64,000 nucleotides of DNA from an uncultured Bacteroidales bacterium. Its GTDB lineage: Bacteria > Bacteroidota > Bacteroidia > Bacteroidales > Muribaculaceae. The notes beneath the pieces are model-generated. The model was not told where the DNA came from, did no database searches, and saw nothing but the letters and a program-made list of their open reading frames with translations. The stretch is from the NCBI GenBank assembly GCA_902781045.1, contig CACZHT010000003.1:62001-126000 (forward strand), in the 5' to 3' direction. Positions 43,184-51,513 of this stretch are shown here, piece after piece. Position 1 is the stretch's first letter. The number at the start of each line of letters is the position of its first letter. The position numbers and the translations under genes were made by a program.

Positions 43184-43789
43184 ATGGACATAGAAAAGAT
43201 ACTAAAGCAGGCTCAAGCGACCAAAGAGTTGTATCGGTCGCAAGTGATTAACTTTGGCAACATCTACTTTGCAGGTGTCAAGGAAGATGGTACATACATT
43301 CAGCCAACAACAAATGCTTATGTGCTTGAAGGCACCAAATATATCGCAGTTTTTATCGATTACAGCTATGTAGTTGTGACTAATACCGACAGAAGCCATA
43401 TGGTTCTGTTTGCAGGCGAAGACGGAATACTGGATGACAAGCTTCTGGTTGATGGGTGGAAAATGACACTCAATGCGCCGCGTTTTGACACATACTGCAC
43501 TTATGATCGTACATATACTATCTCAAAAGAAGATATGCGATTGCAGATTAACGTGAAACCACATGAGTTGACATCACGATTTGAGGAGGTGTGGCAAGTT
43601 TTCACCGAAGCACAAAAGTGTACAACTCAGCATGAACTTGATTTGTTGGGAAGATTGTTCAAACAACGCAAAACATTAGATGATGCGACAATTGAGATTG
43701 CTCGCCAAAGAGCCGAAAATGAGCGACTCAAAGAGTTGGTTGTTTCGCATCAAAAAATCTTAACTCTTATCGAGCAACATCTGCCTTGA
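43184..43789 (+). CDS. Hypothetical protein with C-terminal coiled coil
   Basis: The 201-residue protein (start MDIEKILKQAQATKELYRSQ) has a strand-rich middle (YIAVFIDYSYVVVTNTD, RFDTYCTYDRTYTI) and a C-terminal helix likely to form a coiled coil (IARQRAENERLKELVVSH). Soluble, no signal peptide. Not recognised. Its position between two kinase genes suggests a role in the same network. The 154-bp gap before it shows nothing else. Confidence 0.65.
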   Translation: MDIEKILKQAQATKELYRSQVINFGNIYFAGVKEDGTYIQPTTNAYVLEGTKYIAVFIDYSYVVVTNTDRSHMVLFAGEDGILDDKLLVDGWKMTLNAPRFDTYCTYDRTYTISKEDMRLQINVKPHELTSRFEEVWQVFTEAQKCTTQHELDLLGRLFKQRKTLDDATIEIARQRAENERLKELVVSHQKILTLIEQHLP

Positions 43790-43863
43790 TTCTGACCATC
43801 AAGAAGAATTGAAAGAACTGGAACTATATATCCAGCGCAATTATTTCAATAACTGAACAAGAA

Positions 43864-45528
43864 ATGAATTTACCAAACGGGACGCTATTGCAGGGCGGGA
43901 AATATAGGATTGAACGAGTGCTGGGGCAGGGAGGCTTCGGCATCACCTACCTGGCGACCCAGGTGATGCTGGACCGACAGGTGGCCGTCAAGGAGTTTTT
44001 CTTCCGTGACTTTAACCTGCGTGATGGCGACACAAAGACGGTGACCATCGCCACCGAGGCCAGCCGGGAGCTGGTGGAACGATACCGCAAGAAGTTTGTC
44101 AAGGAGGCGCAGACCATCTCGAGGCTCGACCATGCCGGCATCGTGCGCATCCACGACATCTTTGAGGAGAACGCCACGGCCTACTATGTGATGGAGTACC
44201 TTGAGGGCGAGTCGCTGTCGCAGCTGGTGGAGCGGCGCGGAGCTATCCCCGAGGCTGAGGCGGTGGGCTATGTCAGTGCCGTGGGCGTCGCGCTGCAGTA
44301 TATCCACGCCATGCACATCAACCACCTGGACATCAAGCCCGGCAACATCATCCGCCGCCGCGACGGCCGTGTGGTGCTCATCGACTTCGGGGTGAGCAAA
44401 CAGTATGACGCGGCCACCGACCAGGGCACGACCACCACGCCGGTGGGCATCAGCCACGGCTACTCACCTGCCGAGCAGTACCGGCAGGGTGGGGTGCAGC
44501 AGTTCTCGCCGCAGAGCGATGTCTATGCTCTGGCGGCGACACTGTTCAAGCTGCTGACCGGCGTCACCCCGCCCGACGCGATGACGGTGATTGACGAGGG
44601 GATGCCATTGGCCGAACTGCAGTCGCGCCATGTCGCACAACCTGTCATCGATGCCATTGCTGCTGCGATGCGGTCGCGCAGCCACCGCACCCCGTCGGTC
44701 GCCCAGTTCATCGCCCAGTTGACCCCCTCTCCCCAGCCCGTCTCGCCACCCATCCCCAACACCGATGATGTCACCGTCGTCAAGTCACGCCCAGTCATCG
44801 AGCAAAAGCCCTTGTTGCAGGACCGCACCTTCAACGTGGGTGGCGTGACGTTCAAGATGATAGCTGTGGAGGGCGGCACCTTCATGATGGGTGCGACTGC
44901 CGAGCAGGGCAACATGGCCGAAGATGATGAGAAACCTGCTCATCAGGTTACACTTACCAGTTACCTGATTGGTCAGACGCAGGTCACTCAATATCTGTGG
45001 ATGGCCGTTATGGGTAAGAACCCAAGCAACTTTAGCAAGGACAAGAAACGTCCCGTAGATACTGTAAGCTGGGAGGAGTGTCAGATTTTTATCCAAAAAC
45101 TCAACCTGTTGACCGGCGAGCACTTCCGACTGCCCACCGAGGCCGAGTGGGAGTTTGCCGCCCGTGGAGGCAACCGCAGTCGCGGCTACACATACGCCGG
45201 CAGCAACAATCTGGATGACGTGGCCTGGTACTGTGAAAATAGCGGGTGGATAACCATAACCTGTAAGACACACCCTGTCGCAACAAAGAAGCCCAACGAA
45301 CTGGGGTTGTACGACATGAGCGGCAATGTGTTAGAGTGGTGCCAGAACTGGTATGGCGACTACAGTAATGATGCGCAGACCAATCCTACAGGGCCCACTT
45401 TGGGCACCGGCCTCGTCAGCCGTGGAGGCGGCTGGAGTTCCGATGCAGGGGACTGCCGCGTGTCGTACCGTAACAGCTTCACACCGGGCTTTCGCAGCGG
45501 CCTCCTCGGCTTGCGCCTCGCCCTCTAG
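43864..45528 (+). CDS. Ser/Thr kinase fused to an FGE-sulfatase-fold domain
   Basis: The 554-residue protein has a kinase domain at about 12-285 (LGQGGFGITYLA, VAVKEFFF, NHLDIKPGNII, IDFGVSKQ), a Pro-rich linker and, from about 318, a complete FGE domain (IAVEGGTFMMGAT, TQVTQYLWMAVMGKNPS, RLPTEAEWEFAARGG, LYDMSGNVLEWCQNW, end LGLRLAL). No membrane helix lies between them and there is no signal peptide, so this FGE domain should be cytoplasmic, unlike the separate copies. STK-FGE fusions are known in bacteria, including among retroelement-diversified proteins. The 3' end is close in DNA to those of the secreted copies. Confidence 0.92.
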   Translation: MNLPNGTLLQGGKYRIERVLGQGGFGITYLATQVMLDRQVAVKEFFFRDFNLRDGDTKTVTIATEASRELVERYRKKFVKEAQTISRLDHAGIVRIHDIFEENATAYYVMEYLEGESLSQLVERRGAIPEAEAVGYVSAVGVALQYIHAMHINHLDIKPGNIIRRRDGRVVLIDFGVSKQYDAATDQGTTTTPVGISHGYSPAEQYRQGGVQQFSPQSDVYALAATLFKLLTGVTPPDAMTVIDEGMPLAELQSRHVAQPVIDAIAAAMRSRSHRTPSVAQFIAQLTPSPQPVSPPIPNTDDVTVVKSRPVIEQKPLLQDRTFNVGGVTFKMIAVEGGTFMMGATAEQGNMAEDDEKPAHQVTLTSYLIGQTQVTQYLWMAVMGKNPSNFSKDKKRPVDTVSWEECQIFIQKLNLLTGEHFRLPTEAEWEFAARGGNRSRGYTYAGSNNLDDVAWYCENSGWITITCKTHPVATKKPNELGLYDMSGNVLEWCQNWYGDYSNDAQTNPTGPTLGTGLVSRGGGWSSDAGDCRVSYRNSFTPGFRSGLLGLRLAL

Positions 45529-45617
45529 ACTCACGACAGCGGCGCAAGCAGGAAACTCAGCTAACGGCAGATTTCATCACTTATCCCTGGCATTTTGTCA
45601 AATAAGGGGACAAATGG

Positions 45618-45649
45618 CTTGACATCGCAGGCCGAAATCAATAACTTTG
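45618..45649 (+). promoter_or_regulatory. Promoter before the second EF-hand-like protein gene
   Basis: CTTG (45618-45621), 20 bp, TAACTTTG (45642-45649), about 40 bp before the start codon at 45689. The same TAACTTTG element precedes the paralog at 31406. Confidence 0.6.
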
Positions 45650-45688
45650 TAGCACAGATTAACCAACATCACAAACAGATAGGACATT

Positions 45689-46495
45689 ATGAATACAGAC
45701 GAAACCAGAGTCATTGACTCGCAAGAGAACACCCAGCTGAAAGATGACGCGACTGCCGCAAAGCAGCCGAAAGGCAAGACTAACACAGTGCAGACTGCTG
45801 CGGCAGCAGTGGCCGGCGCAGCACTGGGTGCCGCCGGCGAACTCGCCGCCCAAGATTTCATCACCAACAAGGCTGTAGAGACACCCGCTGAAGAAACCCC
45901 TCAACCAGAAGCCGCAGAAACTCCAGAAGCCGCTCCCGAGGTGGCACAGACGCAGCCAGTTGAGCCAGAGGTCGTCGTGGTGCATCATCCGGCTACTGAA
46001 CCAGCCCCAGAGCCGATTCTTGTGTCCGAACCTGCACCGGCTCCAGAGCCCGAACCCGACCCCGATGTGCACATCCTTGGCATGGCGGTGAAAGATAACG
46101 GACAAGGCGGCATGGCCACCGTTGCGGGAGTGCAAGTGGATGGCGAAGTCTCGGTGCTGGTCGATGTGGAATCGGATGGAACATTTGACCTGCATGGCCG
46201 TGATGCCAATCATGATGGCCAGTTGCAAGCTGATGAGTGGCACGACATCAGAGATGCCAACTTGCAAACATCGCACGCTATCGAGGCCTATATTGAACAA
46301 GAGCAGGGCGCAGGAAGGACTGCCATGGTGACCGACTTGAATAGCGGCCAACAATATCCCATCCAAGAGAGTCCGAGTGGGTTTGAGGCACAGCAACCCG
46401 AAGATGATTATCTGGCCCAGCAGATGTACGAGACAACGCAACCCGACATGCCCGACTATGTCAACGACGCCGATGCCGGCATGATGGACGCATAG
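45689..46495 (+). CDS. Ala/Pro/Glu-rich protein with canonical EF-hand loop
   Basis: The 268-residue protein parallels the one at 31406-32416: polar N-terminus, an Ala/Gly-rich segment at about 36-55 (TAAAAVAGAALGAAGELAA), a long Pro/Glu/Ala stretch, then a strand region (VAGVQVDGEVSVLVDVES) and DANHDGQLQADE, which fits the 12-residue EF-hand calcium loop at every ligand position. The tail is acidic. No family name known to me. It has its own promoter and precedes a caspase gene. The two paralogs may be calcium-responsive adaptors; inference only. Confidence 0.7.
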   Translation: MNTDETRVIDSQENTQLKDDATAAKQPKGKTNTVQTAAAAVAGAALGAAGELAAQDFITNKAVETPAEETPQPEAAETPEAAPEVAQTQPVEPEVVVVHHPATEPAPEPILVSEPAPAPEPEPDPDVHILGMAVKDNGQGGMATVAGVQVDGEVSVLVDVESDGTFDLHGRDANHDGQLQADEWHDIRDANLQTSHAIEAYIEQEQGAGRTAMVTDLNSGQQYPIQESPSGFEAQQPEDDYLAQQMYETTQPDMPDYVNDADAGMMDA

Positions 46496-46530
46496 CCGAC
46501 ACTAGGTAGCTGTTCAACGATTCCTCTTTT

Positions 46531-46553
46531 CCCCTCCCCTGCCAGGGGAGGGG
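46531..46553. repeat. GC-rich palindrome copy
   Basis: CCCCTCCCCT-gcc-AGGGGAGGGG, 10-bp perfect stem. Same repeat type as 24004-24030. It follows the EF-hand-like gene by 35 bp. Confidence 0.75.
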
Positions 46554-46603
46554 TGAGGGGCGGGGTTGAGCACCAGGGCTGGTAATCAACTCCCCTCCTA
46601 AGG

Positions 46604-46770
46604 AGGCCGCTGAAAAAGTACAGGCAAATAATTGATTTGCTTCACGATGGTTATATTCAAACCTAAATTTGAATAAATTGTCTGAAAATTTCGCGATATT
46701 TCAAATTATATTCAAGAAAAATTCGCGGTTTATTCGCGTAATTCGCGGTTTATTACTTTTTCAGCAGCCT
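46604..46770. mobile_element. Putative 167-bp MITE with ~17-bp terminal inverted repeats
   Basis: The left end AGGCCGCTGAAAAAGTA (46604-46620) and the reverse complement of the right end (46754-46770), AGGCTGCTGAAAAAGTA, match at 16 of 17 positions. The interior is AT-rich, non-coding, with a repeated ATTCGCGGTTTATT. It splits a copy of the GC-rich palindrome (CCCCTCCT on the left, TTGGGAAAGGGGAGGGG on the right). No clear target duplication; no transposase. Confidence 0.6.
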
Positions 46771-46831
46771 CTTGGGAAAGGGGAGGGGAGGCTGAGGAGA
46801 CACTGCCTGGCGGAGGAAAACCCCACCCCTG

Positions 46832-46858
46832 CCCCTCCCCTTTGGGAAAGGGGAGGGG
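46832..46858. repeat. GC-rich palindrome copy
   Basis: CCCCTCCCCTTT-ggg-AAAGGGGAGGGG, 12-bp perfect stem, 46 bp before the caspase gene. With the interrupted copy it fills 46496-46904, where I see no gene. Confidence 0.8.
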
Positions 46859-46904
46859 AGGCCAGATGGAAACGAATTGCTAATAGTCACTAAATGACTG
46901 TAGA

Positions 46905-47645
46905 ATGAGAACACTTGTCATAATCATATTGGCACTGATGGCCTCGGCATTTGCCCTGCAGGTGGGTGCCGAGACATACGTCGTCGTTGTCGGCATTGCC
47001 CAGTATCAGGACAGCCGTGCCAATCTGTTCCTGCCAGAGAAAGATGCCCGAACCGTCGCGGCAATCTACAAAACCCGCACCGAACATGTGGCCACCCTCA
47101 CCGGCCGTCAGGCGACCCGTGCCAATATCATCAAGGTGATGAACGCGCAGTTTGCCAAAGCCGGCAAGGGCGACATGGTGGTGCTGTTCTTCAGCGGTCA
47201 TGGCTATGAGGGCGGATTCTGCCCCTACGACACGGGACCACGGTTCAGCAACACGCTCACCTACGAGGACATCTACTCGGTGTTCAGGCACTGCCGGGCG
47301 ACACGCAAGGTGGTGATTGCCGATGCCTGCATGTCGGGCGGCATCAGGAGCAAGAAGCGGTCGCGTAGCCGGGCCAAGAGCAAGTCGGACGTGGTGATGT
47401 TCCTCTCGTCCAGGACCAACGAGAAGTCAATCGAGACACCGAGGATGCAGAACGGCTACTTCACGGCCTACCTCGACCGCGGTCTGCGGGGCGGTGCCGA
47501 TACCAACCGTGACCGTGTGATCACTGCCAAGGAGATTTTCAACTACGTGAGCCAGGGCGTGAAGTCGCTCAGCAAGGGCCGGCAGCATCCGGTCATGTGG
47601 GGCAACTTTGACGACAACTTCGTCATGATCGACTGGCGACAATGA
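46905..47645 (+). CDS. Secreted caspase-like protease (peptidase C14)
   Basis: The 246-residue protein has a signal peptide (MRTLVIIILALMASAFALQV), ETYVVVVGIAQYQ at the domain start, catalytic His99 in FFSGHGYEGG and Cys142 in IADACMSGGIRS. A DTNRDRVITAKE segment near the end resembles an EF-hand loop, a feature shared by many bacterial caspases. It is smaller and less acidic than the two caspases linked to sigma factors and lies on the other strand, between an EF-hand-like protein and an STK-FGE fusion. Substrate unknown. Confidence 0.87.
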   Translation: MRTLVIIILALMASAFALQVGAETYVVVVGIAQYQDSRANLFLPEKDARTVAAIYKTRTEHVATLTGRQATRANIIKVMNAQFAKAGKGDMVVLFFSGHGYEGGFCPYDTGPRFSNTLTYEDIYSVFRHCRATRKVVIADACMSGGIRSKKRSRSRAKSKSDVVMFLSSRTNEKSIETPRMQNGYFTAYLDRGLRGGADTNRDRVITAKEIFNYVSQGVKSLSKGRQHPVMWGNFDDNFVMIDWRQ

Positions 47646-47834
47646 CAACCTCAAGTTTCTAAAGTAGTTCAGTAGTTGCAGTAGTTGCTGTAGTTCAGCC
47701 GTTACATGATGGTGGTAGGGACGCAGGGGGGCGCATGAACTGCGGCCATCATGTGACGGGCAAGCGTCATATGTGTTACGTGTAATTCTCACTATTTTTT
47801 TAAAAAAAGATTTGCTCATTAGTATAAAAGAAAT

Positions 47835-49580
47835 ATGAATTTACCCAACGGAACCCTGCTGCAGAGCGGGAAATATAGGATTGAACGGGTGCTGGGGCAG
47901 GGCGGCTTCGGCATCACCTACTTGGCGACCAATACCGCATTTGACGAGACGGTCGCCATCAAAGAGTTTTTCTGGCGTGGCGTGAACCACCGCGAGCAGG
48001 AAGGCTCGACTGTGAGTGTGAGCAACCGCGAGAACGAGCAGATGTTCGGCGAACAGTTGGCCAAGTTCCGCAAGGAGGCCCGTCGCATCCGCCGTCTGCA
48101 CAACCCGCACATCATCGCCGTCCACGACCTGTTTGACGAGAACGGCACGGCCTACTATGTGATGGACTACGTGGACGGCGAGTCGCTGGCGGACTGGCAG
48201 AAACGAGTCAACCAGCCTATGCCCGAGGCCGAAGTGAAGAACTATCTGCTGCAGGTGCTGGACGCGCTGGCTGTGGTGCACAGCAATGGCTTCTGGCACC
48301 TGGATGTGAAGCCCGGCAATGTGTTGATTGACCACCAGAAGCAAGTGCGCCTCATCGACTTCGGGGCCAGTAAGCAGATGAAACTGGACGGCGGCGCAAC
48401 CACCAACACCCAGGCCAGCTACACGCCAGGCTACGCACCGCTCGAGCAGGTGTCGCAGCGCCTTGAGGACGTGGGCGCTTGGACCGACCTCTATGCCGTG
48501 GGGGCAATGGGCTATCGCCTGCTCACCAACCAGCGACTGCCAGAGTGCTATGACATCTTGCTCAAGCGTGATGCGGCGTTCCAGTTCCCGTCGTCGGTCA
48601 GCGATGAGATGCGGCAACTCATCGTGTGGATGATGCAGCCCAACCACACCGACCGGCCGCAGTCGGTGGCCGATGTGCTGGCTAAGCTAAAGCCTAGACC
48701 GGAACCAGAGCCTCAATCGATGCCCCCAAAAACCGTTGACCCAAAACCTGCCGATGTCGATCCGGATGTGACCATCGTCAAACCGAAAGAGCCAAGCGCA
48801 GAAGATGCCCATGGCGATGACTTGGGTGGTCTGGTCAGCATCAGCAATAGGTCGAAGGCAAGAGCATCGGATATTGAACGGGTGGTGACTCGCTTGTTGC
48901 GCAACATGGTGCAGGTGGATGGGGGAGTTTTCACGATGGGCTGCATGTCGGGGCGCGACGGCTCAGGATTCGGTGACGAGTACCCGGCACATCAAGTCCT
49001 GCTTTCGGCATTCTATATCAGCCGCTATCAACTCACGCAAGACGAGTGGGAGACCATCATGGGTGAGACCCCCTCGAAATTCAAAGGCAACCGCCTGCCG
49101 GTGACCAACGTCAGCTGGCACGACTGTCAAAACTTTATCCTGCGGCTCAACCAGTATTCGGGCAGAACTTTTCGTCTGCCCACCGAGGCCGAGTGGGAGT
49201 ATGCTGCCCGAGGCGGTCGACTCGGCAGGAACACACTCTATGCCGGTAGCGACCGCCTGGACGATGTGGGATGGTATGAGGCCAATGCGCATCACGCGCC
49301 TCGTGAGGTCGGACTGCTGACACCCAACGAGTTGGGTCTCTACGACATGACAGGCAATGTGCATGAGTGGTGTGCCGACACGTTCTATCGATATTCGGCC
49401 AATGTCTCTGGTTATGAAGAAGACCCCATCCACCACGAAGGCAGCCTGCGGCGAATGACGCGAGGTGGATCTTGGCTCAATGGGGCGGGCTTCATGCGCA
49501 TTGCGCAGCGCTGTGCTGACAATGCCGACATGCGCAACAGCACCATCGGGCTGCGCCTGGCCATGTCCAGCATGGTGTGA
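47835..49580 (+). CDS. Ser/Thr kinase fused to an FGE-sulfatase-fold domain
   Basis: The 581-residue protein has a kinase domain at about 12-285 (LGQGGFGITYLA, VAIKEFFWRG, WHLDVKPGNVL, IDFGASKQ), a Pro/Asp-rich linker and an FGE domain from about 350 (MVQVDGGVFTMGC, RYQLTQDEWETIMGETPS, RLPTEAEWEYAARGG, LYDMTGNVHEWCADT, IGLRLAMSSMV). The region GGSWLNGAGFMRIAQR lacks both FGE active-site Cys. No membrane helix. The first 50 bases are almost identical to those of the fusion at 43864. It is the last gene of the plus-strand locus; its stop faces that of the SWIM gene 19 bp away. Confidence 0.92.
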   Translation: MNLPNGTLLQSGKYRIERVLGQGGFGITYLATNTAFDETVAIKEFFWRGVNHREQEGSTVSVSNRENEQMFGEQLAKFRKEARRIRRLHNPHIIAVHDLFDENGTAYYVMDYVDGESLADWQKRVNQPMPEAEVKNYLLQVLDALAVVHSNGFWHLDVKPGNVLIDHQKQVRLIDFGASKQMKLDGGATTNTQASYTPGYAPLEQVSQRLEDVGAWTDLYAVGAMGYRLLTNQRLPECYDILLKRDAAFQFPSSVSDEMRQLIVWMMQPNHTDRPQSVADVLAKLKPRPEPEPQSMPPKTVDPKPADVDPDVTIVKPKEPSAEDAHGDDLGGLVSISNRSKARASDIERVVTRLLRNMVQVDGGVFTMGCMSGRDGSGFGDEYPAHQVLLSAFYISRYQLTQDEWETIMGETPSKFKGNRLPVTNVSWHDCQNFILRLNQYSGRTFRLPTEAEWEYAARGGRLGRNTLYAGSDRLDDVGWYEANAHHAPREVGLLTPNELGLYDMTGNVHEWCADTFYRYSANVSGYEEDPIHHEGSLRRMTRGGSWLNGAGFMRIAQRCADNADMRNSTIGLRLAMSSMV

Positions 49581-49599
49581 TGATGACATTGTTCATCAC

Positions 49600-51384
49600 C
49601 TATTCACGGAGGATTTCGACCATGCGGCGACGGCGAGCGTAGGTGCTGCACAGCTCGGTGCGCAGGGCGGCTGCGGCTGCGCGACAGTTGGGCAGGCCGC
49701 CTACCACGCGCAGGGCATCGGCCAACTTGCGATAGTGGCTCTCGCCGACATGGGTGGCGGCATAGTCGCGGATGTCTTGCTGGAGCAGCGCAAGCAGTTG
49801 CTTTGAGTGGGTGTCGCGCAAGTGGATGGCGCACCTGATGGCCTCATCAAGTCGTCCTTTTTTGATCTGGCTCACATAGTCGAACAGCTTGTCATGGTCG
49901 CCCTCCTCAATCAGAATTTCAGCCAGTCTGTAATCTGAGTACCCATTGATGACCAGGCCGGCATCGGTCAGCAACTCGGCAAGGAACTGTGGCCACTGTT
50001 TGGCGGGAATGAGGGAGCGCAGTTTGCGATAGCGTTCGATGTCGCTTCGGCGCACGAACAGTTCTCGGCAGACGTTGATCTGCTGCTCGGTGTCGCCTAG
50101 TGCCTCATAGATAGCCAATTTCCGCTTTGTCCAGTCGGCAGCCGTGCCATTGTGTTGTCGCTCGATGGCCACAGCAATGCCGTCATCAATCACTCGCAAC
50201 GCTTCCTCGTAGTGCTGCGCTGCGACCAGCCGGTCGACCCTGAGTTGGCGGATTTGGGGTGTCTCGATATATTGATCGATGGTGCGCTCTGCCTCGTCGT
50301 GTCGGCCAAGTTGCTCGAGCAGGTCGATTTTCTGCTTGATGTAGTCGCATTGTGAGTATTTGCCGGCATGAGAGGCAATCATCTGGTCGACAAACTTGAT
50401 GGCATCGTCGCCCTGCAATGTCAGTACGGTCAGTTGTTGCAGCAGGTTGTTGAAGTTGCAGTAGTTGTAGTCGCATAGCTCTGACGAGGTGAGCGCTTTG
50501 ATGCTCTCGAGCACCGATGAGCGGCAGTCGCTGTCGATGCCGGGCTTGACGATAGCCTGTAGCAGCAAGTTGCCCGCACGGTCGCAGACACCGCCAATGT
50601 CGCTTTCCTCCTCGTAGGCTATGCTCTCGTCGGCCATTTTGTCTATCGACTTGAACAGCTGCACGGCGATGGCCACGGCTGCGCGGGCGTTGCTGGCCTT
50701 GAGCAGGTTCTCGCCCTCGTCGAGCAAGTCATTGGCTTGGCCGACGACTTCTTCCCAATCGGTCGCTTCATAGTAACCGTAACGTGCTCTGTGGGTGGCG
50801 ATGCACGAGCTGATGGCCATGTCAACTTTCTGCTCATAGTCGATGGCGACATCGTCGGGTTGGTCGAGATAGAGCGACTGCAGGTGCTCAATTACCGCGC
50901 GCCGCAGCGATGAGTCGCTTGTCGAGCGTTGGCGAATGAATGCTTTCAGGTCGTTGACAGTCGCCAAGGCTAACAGGCGTTCCAACTCGGGGTCTGATGA
51001 CAGAGAAGTGTCATCACCGTCATCGTCGTTGTCGTCCGAGTCATCATCGTCAAACACGATTTCAAAGTCAGCGTCATAATCGTCTTCAAACTCATCGTCG
51101 TCTGAGTCATTGTCCGATGTGCGGTCGTTGATCTCGAGCAGAGTAGCCACCACATGCTTGCACATGCTGCCGTCGTAGGGGCAGTCGCATGACCAGGTTA
51201 GAGCGCCATTTTGGCCGATACGCACGGTCACATTGTAGTTTTCCGTACCCAGGACAGTGGCATGCCAGGTGCCGGCAGATTTCTCTTGCAGTTGCGTCAC
51301 CGCGCCGCTCTCTTGATAATCGACTCCTCGCCAATAGATGCGCGATGGGATGAAGTCCTGAAAATTGTCTAGCGTGATGTTCAT
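49600..51384 (-). CDS. SWIM zinc-finger protein with helical repeats
   Basis: I start at 51384 (MNITLDNFQDFIPSRIYWRG) because the longer frame begins inside the promoter. The ~594-residue protein has a SWIM zinc finger near 55-80 (WSCDCPYDGSMCKHVV, CxCx6CxH), a very acidic stretch (about 95-140) and long helical, TPR-like repeats. SWIM domains bind nucleic acid or protein; related Bacteroidota proteins are of unknown role. Not obviously part of the kinase locus: opposite strand, own promoter. Confidence 0.8.
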   Translation of the reverse strand: MNITLDNFQDFIPSRIYWRGVDYQESGAVTQLQEKSAGTWHATVLGTENYNVTVRIGQNGALTWSCDCPYDGSMCKHVVATLLEINDRTSDNDSDDDEFEDDYDADFEIVFDDDDSDDNDDDGDDTSLSSDPELERLLALATVNDLKAFIRQRSTSDSSLRRAVIEHLQSLYLDQPDDVAIDYEQKVDMAISSCIATHRARYGYYEATDWEEVVGQANDLLDEGENLLKASNARAAVAIAVQLFKSIDKMADESIAYEEESDIGGVCDRAGNLLLQAIVKPGIDSDCRSSVLESIKALTSSELCDYNYCNFNNLLQQLTVLTLQGDDAIKFVDQMIASHAGKYSQCDYIKQKIDLLEQLGRHDEAERTIDQYIETPQIRQLRVDRLVAAQHYEEALRVIDDGIAVAIERQHNGTAADWTKRKLAIYEALGDTEQQINVCRELFVRRSDIERYRKLRSLIPAKQWPQFLAELLTDAGLVINGYSDYRLAEILIEEGDHDKLFDYVSQIKKGRLDEAIRCAIHLRDTHSKQLLALLQQDIRDYAATHVGESHYRKLADALRVVGGLPNCRAAAAALRTELCSTYARRRRMVEILRE

Positions 51385-51406
51385 AATGGATGGCATGATA
51401 ACGGCA

Positions 51407-51438
51407 CAAAGATAATGAATTGTTTTCATTCGTGCAAA
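51407..51438 (-). promoter_or_regulatory. Promoter of the SWIM-protein gene
   Basis: On the minus strand TTTG (51435-51438), 20 bp, TATCTTTG (51407-51414). Transcription would begin about 16 nt before the chosen ATG, which decides that start. Confidence 0.75.
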
Positions 51439-51513
51439 TGCATGGGTCTTTGCGAATATTGTGCAATTTAGGGTTACCAGGCCCGGTATAGACTATAATA
51501 ATAGAAACTGATA

